Shown piece after piece: positions 44,582 to 53,712 of a stretch of DNA of 64,000 bases. How positions within the stretch are numbered: position 1 is the first letter of the stretch; each line of letters opens with the position of its first letter. Under the pieces are notes generated by a model, which was not told the origin of the DNA, made no database searches, and was given only the letters and a program-made list of their open reading frames with translations. The stretch lies in the NCBI GenBank assembly GCA_013112555.1, contig JABFGK010000001.1:2454581-2518580 (forward strand), written 5' to 3'. The position numbers and the translations under genes are program-made. This stretch comes from Planctomycetota bacterium (GTDB taxonomy: Bacteria > Planctomycetota > Phycisphaerae > Phycisphaerales > UBA5793).

Positions 44582-44709
44582 GGCTGGGCGGCATGGTACG
44601 CGGCCAAGCCGGGAGAGTCCGCTTTGAATCCCCTGGCACGGGCGTCCGGATGGGATAAGCGACGGTTTCGGAGCGCATCCCACCGGCATGCGGATGCAGA
44701 CTCCATGCC

Positions 44710-44930
44710 TTCTTATTAGGCAGTAGGAATTAATTCCTACTGCATCAGCGGCACGCTCCCTCACGCGCGCGGCTTGGCGGAGGATGCCTCGACCACCCCT
44801 TCGGGGTGAGGAGAGGCTTTTATGCGCTCCCTTCCGGGGGTGGCGCTCGTCTCCGACTCGCTTCACCCCCGGCTACATACGATCACCGCTTCGCGGTGAG
44901 GCATCCGGAGGGCATGCCATGATGCGTACG
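44710..44930. repeat. Composite hairpin-mosaic repeat block
   Basis: It contains GCAGTAGGA/TCCTACTGC (44720-44743), a GCTCCCTCACG variant of the GAGCCGCGACCGTGAGGGAG module on the minus strand, CACCCC-TTC-GGGGTG (about 44799), and CACCGC-TTC-GCGGTG (about 44883), with a GGGGGTGG...CACCCCC pair between them. It fills the gap between the unknown gene and cysQ. No gene is visible. Confidence 0.85.
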
Positions 44931-44974
44931 CATCATCATCCCCCCGGCCGGTGCGGGTGCGAACCGCTCGGACG

Positions 44975-45979
44975 TTACCCATTCAAATCCAGCACCTGCA
45001 TGACCGCGGACACGACCTCGTCGTGCAGTTTCCCGTTGGTCACGATCACGCCGAGATTGTCGCGCAATGTGCGGCCGATCGAGAAATCAAGATCCTTGCC
45101 GCGCACGTCCGTGACGCGCCCGCCTGCTTCCGTGATCACGATCGAGCCGGCTGCGTGGTCCCAGATCTTCTCCTCATACCCCTTGCGGGTCGGTAACCGA
45201 AGATAGATCGACGCATCGCCACGACCGACGGCTGCGTACTTGCACTGACTGTCGATCCGGTACGGCGGCACGGCGATCTTGAGCAGTTGGGCCACCTGGG
45301 CCGAATCGGATTGCGATGAGTGTGCGCTCTCAACCGACTCGCAGAACGAGGCCTGTGAAGCGTCGGCAATGTCGGTCACCTGGATCGGCTGGTCCGCTGC
45401 GTTCGGGTCGTCCAACACCCGCATCGTCGTGCCGCATCCTTTTTCTGCAATGAACAGGCAGCCGCGCGGGCCGTCGAAGTTCTTGCCGTCCACCGGCAGG
45501 CTCGGGCAACCGAGGATCCCCAGAACAACTTGGCCGTTCTCGATCAGTGCCAATGCCACCGCATACTGGTCATTGCGGAGAAAGCCCTTGGTCCCATCGA
45601 TCGGGTCGAGGGTCCAATGCTGACCGGTCGGCCCGCCTTCGAAGGTCCCGCGGTCAATCGCAGCCAGGATCTGATCCTGATTCAACTCCGGCTCGATCTG
45701 TTGGACGTTGGCAACCACTTTCTCGAGCACTTCAGCATTCTCAGCCTCGCGCAACTGGGCTGCGTCCTCTTCGCCGACTAAGGGCACATTCGGAAAGGCG
45801 CCGGCCAGTGCCTGGCTCACGACAGCCTGGGCACCGAAGTCGGCCACCGTCACCGGGGACTTGTCCTTCTTGGCCACACTCTCTTCGGACACGAGGTTTT
45901 TCTGAACCGTCCGACACAGGTGGCAGGCTTTGATTACGGCCTTGATGGCCACTTCACGCTCACTGCTGTAGGTACTCAT
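44975..45979 (-). CDS. cysQ: 3'(2'),5'-bisphosphate nucleotidase (CysQ-like)
   Basis: The enzyme removes phosphate from PAP, a by-product of sulfate assimilation and sulfotransfer; related inositol-phosphatase activity is possible. The 334-residue protein has SPVTVADFGAQAVV, VGEEDAA and LDPIDGTKGFLR, the metal-binding motifs of the lithium-sensitive phosphatase family, and a C-terminal WDHAAGSIVITEAGG. I chose the ATG at 45979 (MSTYSSERE), with GAGG about 6 bases upstream, over the frame's opening at 46018. It stands between a repeat block and the QueC-like gene. Confidence 0.88.
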   Translation of the reverse strand: MSTYSSEREVAIKAVIKACHLCRTVQKNLVSEESVAKKDKSPVTVADFGAQAVVSQALAGAFPNVPLVGEEDAAQLREAENAEVLEKVVANVQQIEPELNQDQILAAIDRGTFEGGPTGQHWTLDPIDGTKGFLRNDQYAVALALIENGQVVLGILGCPSLPVDGKNFDGPRGCLFIAEKGCGTTMRVLDDPNAADQPIQVTDIADASQASFCESVESAHSSQSDSAQVAQLLKIAVPPYRIDSQCKYAAVGRGDASIYLRLPTRKGYEEKIWDHAAGSIVITEAGGRVTDVRGKDLDFSIGRTLRDNLGVIVTNGKLHDEVVSAVMQVLDLNG

Positions 45980-46191
45980 CGTTTCCTCAATCCGCTGAAT
46001 CATCTCGCGAAGGCACACGATTGTCCTCCGCAGGAAAAGGGGCTGAAATTCTCACCAAACCGGCTGAAAAACGGCACGAATCTAGGCTTCTCATCGGAAC
46101 GGATCAACCGGAGTCTGTCCCCATCAATGCCAGATGCGTGCTCTGTCAAGTGCAGCACAACACCCCAACCGACCGAAAAACAGGAAGAGCC

Positions 46192-46833
46192 ATGGAACTC
46201 ATTCGCACACTCATCATGCACGACGGCGGACTCCCGGGACTTGCAGCGATGACCACGCTCGATCGGCCGGAAGCCTGCGTGGTCTGGCACATGCCACACC
46301 CGGACAGGGCAGTTGCCACGCGGCAGCAGGCATGTATCACCGCTCAGATGCAGGCTTTGGGCTGCACCTCCTTTGTCGGAGCAGGCCCGCTGAATCACTC
46401 AATCACGCCATCTGGGCCGGGCAAGGCGTTCTCAGCGTGTGACGAGGACCAGGCCCTCGAATCATGCACGGTGCTGATGGCAGCCATCGCGGCACGCCAA
46501 CACGGGTGCCACCGGGTCCTGTGGCCAGAGAACGCCGACGACGATGCGGATCGGCTCAGCAGCCTGTGTCGCCGGGCTGTCCTCATCCAGCATCTGGCCA
46601 ATCTGACGTCCGATGGCGAGGAGCCCCCACCATCTCAGATGCTGGAAATCGACATCCCGATGCTCGATTGCTCTGATCGACAGGTTGCGGACCTGGCCAT
46701 CCGATCCGGGGTGCCACTCGACCAGATCCACTGGTGTACCAGCCGAGCCGACGCTCCCTGTGAGCGCTGCGCATCGTGCATACGCTGGCACAAGGCACTA
46801 TCAGAACTGGGGCTGGCTGCAGTACAGCAGTAG
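46192..46833 (+). CDS. QueC-like protein with degenerate PP-loop
   Basis: The 213-residue protein aligns with QueC (7-cyano-7-deazaguanine synthase) over its whole length. Near the C-terminus it keeps the four-Cys zinc site (CTSRADAPCERCASCIRWHKA) and the preceding IDIPMLDCSDRQVADLAIRS. At the N-terminus the ATP-binding SGGLDS loop is replaced by DGGLPG (LIMHDGGLPGLAAM), losing the Ser and Asp residues that bind pyrophosphate. Canonical ATP-dependent synthesis of preQ0 is therefore doubtful. It may be a pseudoenzyme or a divergent amidotransfer or binding protein. The ATG at 46192 follows AGGAAG. queF is the only other 7-deazaguanine gene in the window. Confidence 0.72.
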   Translation: MELIRTLIMHDGGLPGLAAMTTLDRPEACVVWHMPHPDRAVATRQQACITAQMQALGCTSFVGAGPLNHSITPSGPGKAFSACDEDQALESCTVLMAAIAARQHGCHRVLWPENADDDADRLSSLCRRAVLIQHLANLTSDGEEPPPSQMLEIDIPMLDCSDRQVADLAIRSGVPLDQIHWCTSRADAPCERCASCIRWHKALSELGLAAVQQ

Positions 46834-46882
46834 GTCTCGCCCCCCCCACTTCACCCCCCACTACACGCTTCACCGCATGTTG

Positions 46883-47983
46883 TCAGATTGGTCGACGAGG
46901 TGACGAGGCGGCACCCGATACGCCGGCTGCTTCGAGTTCCTCGGCCTGTGTTTCCTGCTTCGCAGGGCGCTGGGGCGTCCGGTCCGACGCGGTCAGTGAT
47001 GCGCCCTGTGGCTTGCTTGACTCTTCTTTGAGTGCTTTGAATGAACCAGGCTTCAGCAGCCCGACCCCGGTGGTCCCGCCTGAATCCGGCCCATCATCCC
47101 CCACATGTTGCTTGAAGGCACCCGAAGCCCGCCCGCCACTCACCAGATTCGATGATGCGCCGGCCGGCTTGTGATCCGGATCCTGCTCTTCTTCGAGTAT
47201 CAGGTCCAGTTGGGAGCGCTTGCGCTTGGTAATGCCCCCTGCAGCACCGGAGTGGAAGGCACATGTTGCTATCCAGGCAACCCCGATCCCGACGGCCGGC
47301 AGGAGGAGAAAGCGGCCAAAGTGCATGATGGTCTGCAGGCTTGCCGGGGCCCCGTCGGCCGTGGCTGCCAGGCGTTCTGTGTCCGAGATCATGTCGGCAT
47401 ACGAGGAGAACATGCCCGGATAGGCCATGTCTGCAACAAAGGACCCCCACGGGATCGACAAGGCAACCAGAATGATGGACCACGATTGGCAGGAGACGAG
47501 TCGGCCAACCCCGGCCAGATGCGAAGCAGCCCCAATGCCGATGCTGACGGTGGCCTGTACGAACAGCACGACCACAGCGCAAGCACCGACTACGAACGCG
47601 AGTTGGTGGACATATGCAAACCACCGATCGAACCGTGACAGGATGACGTTCGGGTCCGGCTGGGATCCGGCCGTCATCCCTTGTTCCGGCGTGCTGGATT
47701 GGTCGCCCTGCATCGGCTGGACCGGCGCATGCGCTGCCGAGGCCGTCCCTTGTTTCACGACCGGCTCATTGTTGCGACGCCCGGGGGCATCCACGACCAC
47801 GGCCGGCATCTCGCTGTCTGACAGTCTGAGTGTGGAGTGCCGCAGGTCGGTTGTGCTGATCAGCACCCAGGTGGACATCTGGACGATGAACGACAGCCCG
47901 ATCAACCAGCAACAGAGCGTCACGCCTGATCGCAGATGGCGGAGCGCCTCCGACACATGTTCGCCGGCAGGTGTTGCTTTCAC
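46883..47983 (-). CDS. Polytopic membrane protein, function unknown
   Basis: The 366-residue protein has four likely membrane segments (VTLCCWLIGLSFIVQMSTWV, LAFVVGACAVVVLFVQA, SWSIILVALSIPWGSFVA, LLLPAVGIGVAWIATCAF). A polar region of about 70 residues lies between the first and second, and a low-complexity charged C-terminal tail of about 120 residues follows the last. I chose the GTG at 47983 because AGGAGG lies 7 bases upstream; the frame runs on to 48196 without a better site. It matches no family I know and has no informative neighbour. Confidence 0.65.
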   Translation of the reverse strand: MKATPAGEHVSEALRHLRSGVTLCCWLIGLSFIVQMSTWVLISTTDLRHSTLRLSDSEMPAVVVDAPGRRNNEPVVKQGTASAAHAPVQPMQGDQSSTPEQGMTAGSQPDPNVILSRFDRWFAYVHQLAFVVGACAVVVLFVQATVSIGIGAASHLAGVGRLVSCQSWSIILVALSIPWGSFVADMAYPGMFSSYADMISDTERLAATADGAPASLQTIMHFGRFLLLPAVGIGVAWIATCAFHSGAAGGITKRKRSQLDLILEEEQDPDHKPAGASSNLVSGGRASGAFKQHVGDDGPDSGGTTGVGLLKPGSFKALKEESSKPQGASLTASDRTPQRPAKQETQAEELEAAGVSGAASSPRRPI

Positions 47984-48310
47984 GTCGGATCCTCCTGCTG
48001 CAATCGCCCCCGTCAGTACACGGACAGCGGGACCCGTACCGCACGGCACGGATCGACTTGAAACACTTATCGGTAAATCAAAGCGGGGACTGAGGTTGGA
48101 GTGGCACAACGTCTTCGTTTCCATGTGCTGCAACCGTCCAATAAGCCTGCAATCGACACTGAACGATCCTGCCGGAATCGCCGTATGGTTCATCATGCTC
48201 TGAGCACGATCGGGCCGGTCGCTCGTCTACAATGGCCGAGCCATCTTGACGACCCCGCTGTAACGGGCTGGATGGGCGTCTGATTCAGGCACGAGGATTG
48301 CTTTCAGGAC

Positions 48311-49762
48311 ATGACCGTATTGGACCAAACCAGCACGAACCGACCCAATCGACCATCTCCCTATGGGTTGCCTGCCGGCCTCGGGGGCATGCCATTGCCC
48401 GAGGTATCAGGGGTCGATCCGGGGTGGATCAGGGCCATTGTTTCGGGAACTGAGCGTCTGACCCGGGAGCAGGCCCTTGACCTGTATCATCAGGCCCCGC
48501 TCCATGCGCTTGGGCGGTGGGCCGATGCGCGATGCCGGGTTCTGCATGGAGATGCCATCCGCACCTACGTCATCGACCGCAACATCAACTACACAAACGT
48601 ATGTACTGCCCATTGCACGTTTTGCGCGTTCCGGCGCGATGATTCGGATTCAGATTCGTACACGCTGACCTACGACGAGATCGGTCGGAAGGTGCGCGAA
48701 CTGGTGGATGCGGGGGGGACGCAGATCCTGATGCAGGGCGGGATGAATGCAGGGCTCCCGCTCTCGTGGTACGAGGATCTGATGCGGTATCTCAAGGCCG
48801 AGTTCCCACAGGTGCACGTCCATGCCTTCAGCCCACCGGAGTTCATCGAGTTTGTCCGCTTCTTTGATCCTCCGGGTGACACGCTCGATCACAAACTTGA
48901 ATGGGTTTTTTGCCGCCTCATTGCTGCGGGCCTCGATTCGTTGCCGGGAGGCGGTGGCGAGATATTTGCCTACCCGGTCCGCCGACGCATCGGCTACGAC
49001 AAGTGCCGGGCTGAGGACTGGTTAACGGTCATGCGGGTGGCCCACAAACTCGGCCTGAACACATCAGCCACCATGATGTTCGGGCACATCGAGGGGATTG
49101 CCGATCGGATCCACCACATGGACCTGGTTCGAGACTGGCAGGATCGATCGATCGCCGATTTCGCAGCCGGCGGCGGGGGGCGCTACAAAGCCTTTATTGC
49201 CTGGCCGTTTCAACGTGAGAACACGCCGCTGGGCCGAGTACCGGAGTGGGACCCTGACAGTGGTGAGCCGTTCCCCGGTGACGAGATGGCCCTCGGGCGC
49301 GACCACGATCGGTTTGGCAAGCAGGTTCGCATGGCAGGGGCCACGACGTACCTGCGCACCCAGGCGCTGAGCAGGCTGTATCTTGACAACATCTACTCAA
49401 TCGGGGCCAGTTGGGTCACGATGGGGCCTCACATCGGCCAGTTGGCCATGTCGTTTGGCGCCAATGACATGGGCTCGGTGATGATGGAGGAGAATGTCGT
49501 CTCGGCTGCCGGGACCACCTACTGCCTGACCGAGCCGGTCCTGTGCCATCTGATCCGGACGGCCGGCTTCATCCCGGCCCAACGGGATAACGAGTACAAC
49601 CTGCTGCGTGTGTATCCGGCGACGAATGAACGCGCTCCGGATCTGGAAATCCGAGACTGGTCCGAGCAGCGTGCGGAGCGGATGACGCTGCATGGCGTGA
49701 AGCAGGATGGGCCGGCAGGCGATGTAGTTCCGATAACTCTTTCTCAGAGTGAATCGAACTGA
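48311..49762 (+). CDS. mqnC: Cyclic dehypoxanthinyl futalosine synthase (radical SAM)
   Basis: This enzyme closes the ring of dehypoxanthinyl futalosine on the futalosine route to menaquinone. The 483-residue protein has the radical-SAM cluster motif in YTNVCTAHCTFCAFRR, followed by QILMQGGMN, HVHAFSPPE and, near the C-terminus, SVMMEENVVSAAGTTY, a block typical of MqnC and its relatives MqnE and CofH. The IGASWVTMG and ENVVSAAG blocks favour MqnC. About 60 extra residues precede the usual start. With the UbiD-family gene at 6763-8826 it indicates menaquinone made by this route. Confidence 0.9.
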   Translation: MTVLDQTSTNRPNRPSPYGLPAGLGGMPLPEVSGVDPGWIRAIVSGTERLTREQALDLYHQAPLHALGRWADARCRVLHGDAIRTYVIDRNINYTNVCTAHCTFCAFRRDDSDSDSYTLTYDEIGRKVRELVDAGGTQILMQGGMNAGLPLSWYEDLMRYLKAEFPQVHVHAFSPPEFIEFVRFFDPPGDTLDHKLEWVFCRLIAAGLDSLPGGGGEIFAYPVRRRIGYDKCRAEDWLTVMRVAHKLGLNTSATMMFGHIEGIADRIHHMDLVRDWQDRSIADFAAGGGGRYKAFIAWPFQRENTPLGRVPEWDPDSGEPFPGDEMALGRDHDRFGKQVRMAGATTYLRTQALSRLYLDNIYSIGASWVTMGPHIGQLAMSFGANDMGSVMMEENVVSAAGTTYCLTEPVLCHLIRTAGFIPAQRDNEYNLLRVYPATNERAPDLEIRDWSEQRAERMTLHGVKQDGPAGDVVPITLSQSESN

Positions 49763-49791
49763 AATAAGCGTGAAACGGGGCGGGTTTCATT

Positions 49792-49840
49792 GAATGTGAT
49801 GTACATTCTGCCTTGAATCGCTCCAGGAATCATGTATCTT
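49792..49840 (+). promoter_or_regulatory. Candidate promoter with operator-like palindrome for the sulfatase gene
   Basis: TTGAAT (49813-49818) and TATCTT (49835-49840) are spaced 16 bases apart and form a plausible -35/-10 pair. Just upstream lies a palindrome, GAATGT-GATGT-ACATTC (49792-49808), of a size common for repressor or activator sites. The sulfatase ATG is 169 bp downstream. Read by eye only. Confidence 0.4.
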
Positions 49841-49870
49841 TGGGGCACGGTGGGGAACATCTGGCATAGT

Positions 49871-49891
49871 TGAGTCCCGGTGCGGGACTCA
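49871..49891 (+). promoter_or_regulatory. 9-bp perfect inverted repeat in the sulfatase leader
   Basis: TGAGTCCCG and CGGGACTCA are separated by GTG, giving a stable hairpin about 30 bases after the predicted transcription start. No T-run follows, so it is not a standard terminator. It could be an operator or an mRNA-stabilising hairpin. Confidence 0.5.
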
Positions 49892-50008
49892 GTACGACAA
49901 GTTTATTACCGGTCACTGGTGACTCGAAAAGGACGGAGAAGGGTTGTGGTATATTCTGCTTTTGATGCCAGTCGTGGCTGGGGCCATGCACTGGGGGTAT
50001 CAAGTGAC

Positions 50009-52060
50009 ATGCTGAGAGGCAGCACGGCACGGTTCCTCAATCGCCGTTGTCGATCAGTACATCTGCATTCACTCATCTGTCTGATCGGCTCGCTTGTGTG
50101 TGCGCTGGCCGGCTCGGCCCGTGCCGACCTCCCGAACCTGGTCTTCATCCTGTCGGATGACCAGGGGATCGATGCGATCGAGGGAGCGAACTGGCCGAAC
50201 GACCTGAACTGCCGCACGCCGAATCTTGCCAAACTCGCCACCGAGGGTCGTGTATTCTCGAACTGCCGTGCAAATCCATTTTGCTCGCCGACTCGGGCCG
50301 GTCTGATGACCGGCCGGAGTGCCTTGCGTACCGGCGTCATCGGAAACGTTCGACGGAAGGACGGCTCGGCCCCGGATCGCGACCTCGTGTCATTGCAGGG
50401 CAACGAGCGCACGATTGCTGAAGTCTTGCAGGACATGGGCTACTACACGATTCACATTGACAAGTGGCAGTTGGGGTATAACGCGGACCTGAACCACCGT
50501 CCCGAGCAGCAGGGCTTTGACGTCAGTTACAACCGCTTTGATTACTACGATCAGGATGACCCGGATGCCGTGGGAGACGAGCACATCTCCCTGATGGTTG
50601 ATCTGGCCATCGACAGCGTGGAGAACCGCCCCAACGGGCACCAGCCCTACGCGTTGTTCTTCTGGACCATCGAGCCACATGAGGAGTATGAACCGGACAG
50701 CAATGGGTACGGGTGGTGGCGTGTTGATGAGTCGCTGCTACCGTCCAACGAGTCGTACTATTCGCCGAACCCGCGTGATGACAGCGAAGTCGATCGCTAC
50801 CGGGCCGTTGTCGAGTCACTTGACACCGAAGTCGGCCGGCTGCTCGAAGATCTTCGAATTGTATATTCCGATATGACCTACCGGTCTCGCAGTGACACGG
50901 TTGTCTTTTACATGTCGGACAATGGGACGCCGCGAGAAATCGCCCAGCGCCCGGACCATGCCAAAGGCTCGCCGTATGAAGGCGGCGTTCGCGTCCCGAT
51001 GTTCGTCTTTGGTGAGAACGTCCCGGACGACGGCCGCATTCTGGACCGCCTGATCAGCCACGTTGACCTGTTTGATACGATGGCGGACATTGCCGGGGCC
51101 AATAGTGCGGAGCGAGGCGATGCCCCGCGCGACGGCCAGAGTTTTGCCGATGACATCGGCTGGAATGGGAACCAACTCCCTGAGCATAGGTACACGATGT
51201 CGAACGTTGCCCGGTATGAGGTCGAGGATCAGCGCGTCGCGCTGGCTGATCGAGATTACAAACTCGTGACGCTTGCCGGCGGGACCGGGCTGGCTGATTT
51301 ATCAACCGATGAGTTTTACGATCTGAACGACGACCCGGATGAAGTCGATAACCTCGTCAAGTCCGGGATGAACTCCACGCAGACTCGTGCCTATGAGGCG
51401 ATGCGCGATGCCATCGGCGACTACTGGCAGACGGCGGTGGGGACCAAGACGAGCAAACAGGTAGATATCCCGATCACGGATGCGCTGGCACTGACGAGCG
51501 AGGATGACAAGTACTCGAGCCCGCTGGCTGTCGGCTACTACAAGCCGGGCACCGGATCAGAGATCGAGGCCCGTGCCTTCTACCGGTTCAACATCGACAA
51601 GATCGATCAACTCCTGCCCTACGGCAAGGACTTCAATGATGTCATCGATGCTCAGATTCTGTTCGGCTTTGCGAGCGATGCCGGGAACAAGCATGATGAA
51701 GATACCGGCGTGATCACGGCCTACCCGGTGACGCGCGACTGGTATGACCGCAGTGCTCACTGGTGGCAGATGGACGACGAGTATCAGGGTTCGAACCCGC
51801 TCGGTTCGTTTGATCCGGCCCCGTTTATCCGGACATCACTTGGAACCGGGGGAGGGATCCTCGCACCGCTGCCCATGCCCGACGGCACGCCGGTGACCCT
51901 CGGCCACAGCAGCAACCTGCTCGATCAGGTCAAGGACTGGCGCGACAACCCCTGGTCGAATCACGGGATCGTATTGATGGCAGAACCGATGCCGTCCGTC
52001 GGCGGCGACCAGCATATTGAACTCAGGCCGGCAGCCGCCCTGCGACTCACGCTGAAGTAA
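50009..52060 (+). CDS. Secreted type I sulfatase with C-terminal accessory domain
   Basis: From the ATG at 50009 the 683-residue protein has a signal peptide (basic FLNRRCRSVH, then SLICLIGSLVCALAGSARA), the metal site LVFILSDDQG and the formylglycine motif CSPTRAGLMTGR, where the Cys is converted by a maturation enzyme (not in this window). SDNG and KGSPYEGGVRVP follow as in arylsulfatases. After the catalytic core (to about residue 490), 190 residues form a beta-rich domain with RAFYRFNIDKID and YDRSAHWW, like carbohydrate-associated DNRLRE-type domains. The target is probably a sulfated polysaccharide. The frame extends upstream to 49880, but the signal peptide supports the later start. 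A strong terminator follows. Confidence 0.88.
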   Translation: MLRGSTARFLNRRCRSVHLHSLICLIGSLVCALAGSARADLPNLVFILSDDQGIDAIEGANWPNDLNCRTPNLAKLATEGRVFSNCRANPFCSPTRAGLMTGRSALRTGVIGNVRRKDGSAPDRDLVSLQGNERTIAEVLQDMGYYTIHIDKWQLGYNADLNHRPEQQGFDVSYNRFDYYDQDDPDAVGDEHISLMVDLAIDSVENRPNGHQPYALFFWTIEPHEEYEPDSNGYGWWRVDESLLPSNESYYSPNPRDDSEVDRYRAVVESLDTEVGRLLEDLRIVYSDMTYRSRSDTVVFYMSDNGTPREIAQRPDHAKGSPYEGGVRVPMFVFGENVPDDGRILDRLISHVDLFDTMADIAGANSAERGDAPRDGQSFADDIGWNGNQLPEHRYTMSNVARYEVEDQRVALADRDYKLVTLAGGTGLADLSTDEFYDLNDDPDEVDNLVKSGMNSTQTRAYEAMRDAIGDYWQTAVGTKTSKQVDIPITDALALTSEDDKYSSPLAVGYYKPGTGSEIEARAFYRFNIDKIDQLLPYGKDFNDVIDAQILFGFASDAGNKHDEDTGVITAYPVTRDWYDRSAHWWQMDDEYQGSNPLGSFDPAPFIRTSLGTGGGILAPLPMPDGTPVTLGHSSNLLDQVKDWRDNPWSNHGIVLMAEPMPSVGGDQHIELRPAAALRLTLK

Positions 52061-52093
52061 CCTTCTGCCGCTGTGTGTAACCACAGAACACAC

Positions 52094-52127
52094 GCCCCGC
52101 GATGTGCTGCATCGTGGGGCTTTTTTT
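52094..52127 (+). terminator. Rho-independent terminator after the sulfatase gene
   Basis: GCCCCGCGATG (52094-52104) pairs with CATCGTGGGGC (52110-52120), with one G-U pair, followed by T7. It is 34 bp past the stop, and it separates this gene from the convergent der gene. Confidence 0.94.
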
Positions 52128-52148
52128 GCGTACTCGGGGACTTGTTGA

Positions 52149-53639
52149 TCAACCGAGGTCCGAATCGTCCGTGCGCTCCGGCTCGACGTCCTCGGCGGCA
52201 TCGGGACGGTTGTGCGCCATCGGGCGCGACTTGAGCGCATTGAGTGAGACCCGCTTCCGATCGCGGAACAACAGGCGAATCGGCACCTCACTGTAGGCCA
52301 GATGCTCGCGCAGCCGGTTCAGCAGGTAGCGCTCGTACTGCCCTTCAAACAGGTCACTGTGATTCACGACGATGGCAATGGTCGGCGGGCGTTCCGACAC
52401 CTGGGTGACATAGTAGATCTTTGCCTGTTTACCGAGCCGTGAGGATGGCCCGCGCTGTTCGAGAATGCGTTTGAAGACCCCGTTCAAGTGGCCGGTGGTT
52501 TCACGGTGGCCGGATTGCTCATACAACGTGAACGCCATGGCAATCGAATCGCGCACGCCTACTCCGTTGGCAGCCTCCATGAACACGATCGGGGCAAACG
52601 AGAGTCCGGTCAGTTCCTTGTCGAGGTACTCAAGATAATCATCTTGCGTCACCGGCTTGCCCTTCTTCGGCCCCGGCTTGCCCTCGGCCAGATCCCACTT
52701 GTTAATTACGATGACACACGGCTTGAACAGTCGCAGGACTTCGTCGGCCAGTTTCTTATCCACCTGGCTCACGGGGACCGTCGCATCGATCATGAGCAAT
52801 ACCACGTCGGCCCGCTGGACGGAACGGATGGCCCGAGACTGCGAGTAGAACTCAATGTCTCCCTGCAGGCTCTTTTTCTTCCGCACCCCGGCCGTGTCAA
52901 TCGCCACCATGGCTCGGCCTTCGATCTCGAAGCGGACGTCGACGGCGTCGCGTGTCGTGCCCGGAATCTCCGAGACGATGACCCGCTTCTGGCCGGCCAG
53001 TTCATTGACGAGGGTGCTCTTGCCGGCGTTCCGCTTCCCGACAATCGCCAGTCGCATCACCGCATCGTCAATATGTGACGATTCGGGAACGGCTTGATAC
53101 AGCGCGTCAAGGAAGGTCCGTTTGTTGTAGCCGGCTCGGGCCGAGATGATCCACGGCTCCCCCATGCCCAGGGCCATGGCCTCCATAGCGTCGGCCTCCA
53201 GGCCCTCACCGTCGACCTTGTTGGCCACCACCTGTACCCGGTCGGTCATGCCCTGACGGCGCAGTAGTTCAGCGATCGTGTAATCGAGCGCAGCGAGCCC
53301 GGTGCGGGCATCGACGAGAAACAGGATAAGATCCGCACTATTGACGGCCTGGCCGATCTGAAACTCGACATCCTGCCTCAGGGCCTTGGCCGACACCGAG
53401 TCATCATCATCCCCGGTGTAGATGCCGTACCCACCGGTATCAACCACTTCGATGGTTCGAATCGGCGGATCGCCCTCCAGTTCCTTCGGCGGGTCGAGAT
53501 CGACGAATACAGACACACGGTCGCGCGTGACACCCGGCGTCGGGTCCACAATTGAGACCAGATCGCGGGCCAGCATGTTGAGCAGGCTGCTTTTTCCCAC
53601 GTTGGGGCGACCGACGATGGCAACTCGGGGGGCACTCAT
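52149..53639 (-). CDS. der: Ribosome-assembly GTPase Der (EngA)
   Basis: Der has two GTPase domains and a KH-like C-domain and is needed for 50S maturation. The 496-residue protein has both P-loops, GRPNVGKSS (about residue 10) and GKRNAGKST (about 205), both switch-II regions (VDTGG, IDTAG), NKVDGE and NKWD. The ATG at 53639 (MSAPRVAIVGRPNVGKSS) opens at the first strand; the longer frame to 53795 adds unrelated residues. About 50 charged residues trail the KH domain. Confidence 0.96.
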   Translation of the reverse strand: MSAPRVAIVGRPNVGKSSLLNMLARDLVSIVDPTPGVTRDRVSVFVDLDPPKELEGDPPIRTIEVVDTGGYGIYTGDDDDSVSAKALRQDVEFQIGQAVNSADLILFLVDARTGLAALDYTIAELLRRQGMTDRVQVVANKVDGEGLEADAMEAMALGMGEPWIISARAGYNKRTFLDALYQAVPESSHIDDAVMRLAIVGKRNAGKSTLVNELAGQKRVIVSEIPGTTRDAVDVRFEIEGRAMVAIDTAGVRKKKSLQGDIEFYSQSRAIRSVQRADVVLLMIDATVPVSQVDKKLADEVLRLFKPCVIVINKWDLAEGKPGPKKGKPVTQDDYLEYLDKELTGLSFAPIVFMEAANGVGVRDSIAMAFTLYEQSGHRETTGHLNGVFKRILEQRGPSSRLGKQAKIYYVTQVSERPPTIAIVVNHSDLFEGQYERYLLNRLREHLAYSEVPIRLLFRDRKRVSLNALKSRPMAHNRPDAAEDVEPERTDDSDLG

Positions 53640-53712
53640 GGCAGGCCTATGGTAGTCGGTGCCGGCACCGGAGCCACTGGAAACTCGCAGGCACACAGAC
53701 AACGGCACATCT

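Noticed and set aside
49760..49795. Terminator after mqnC
   Set aside because: TGAAAC/GTTTCA flanks a GC-rich loop, but the stem is only six pairs and no T-run follows.
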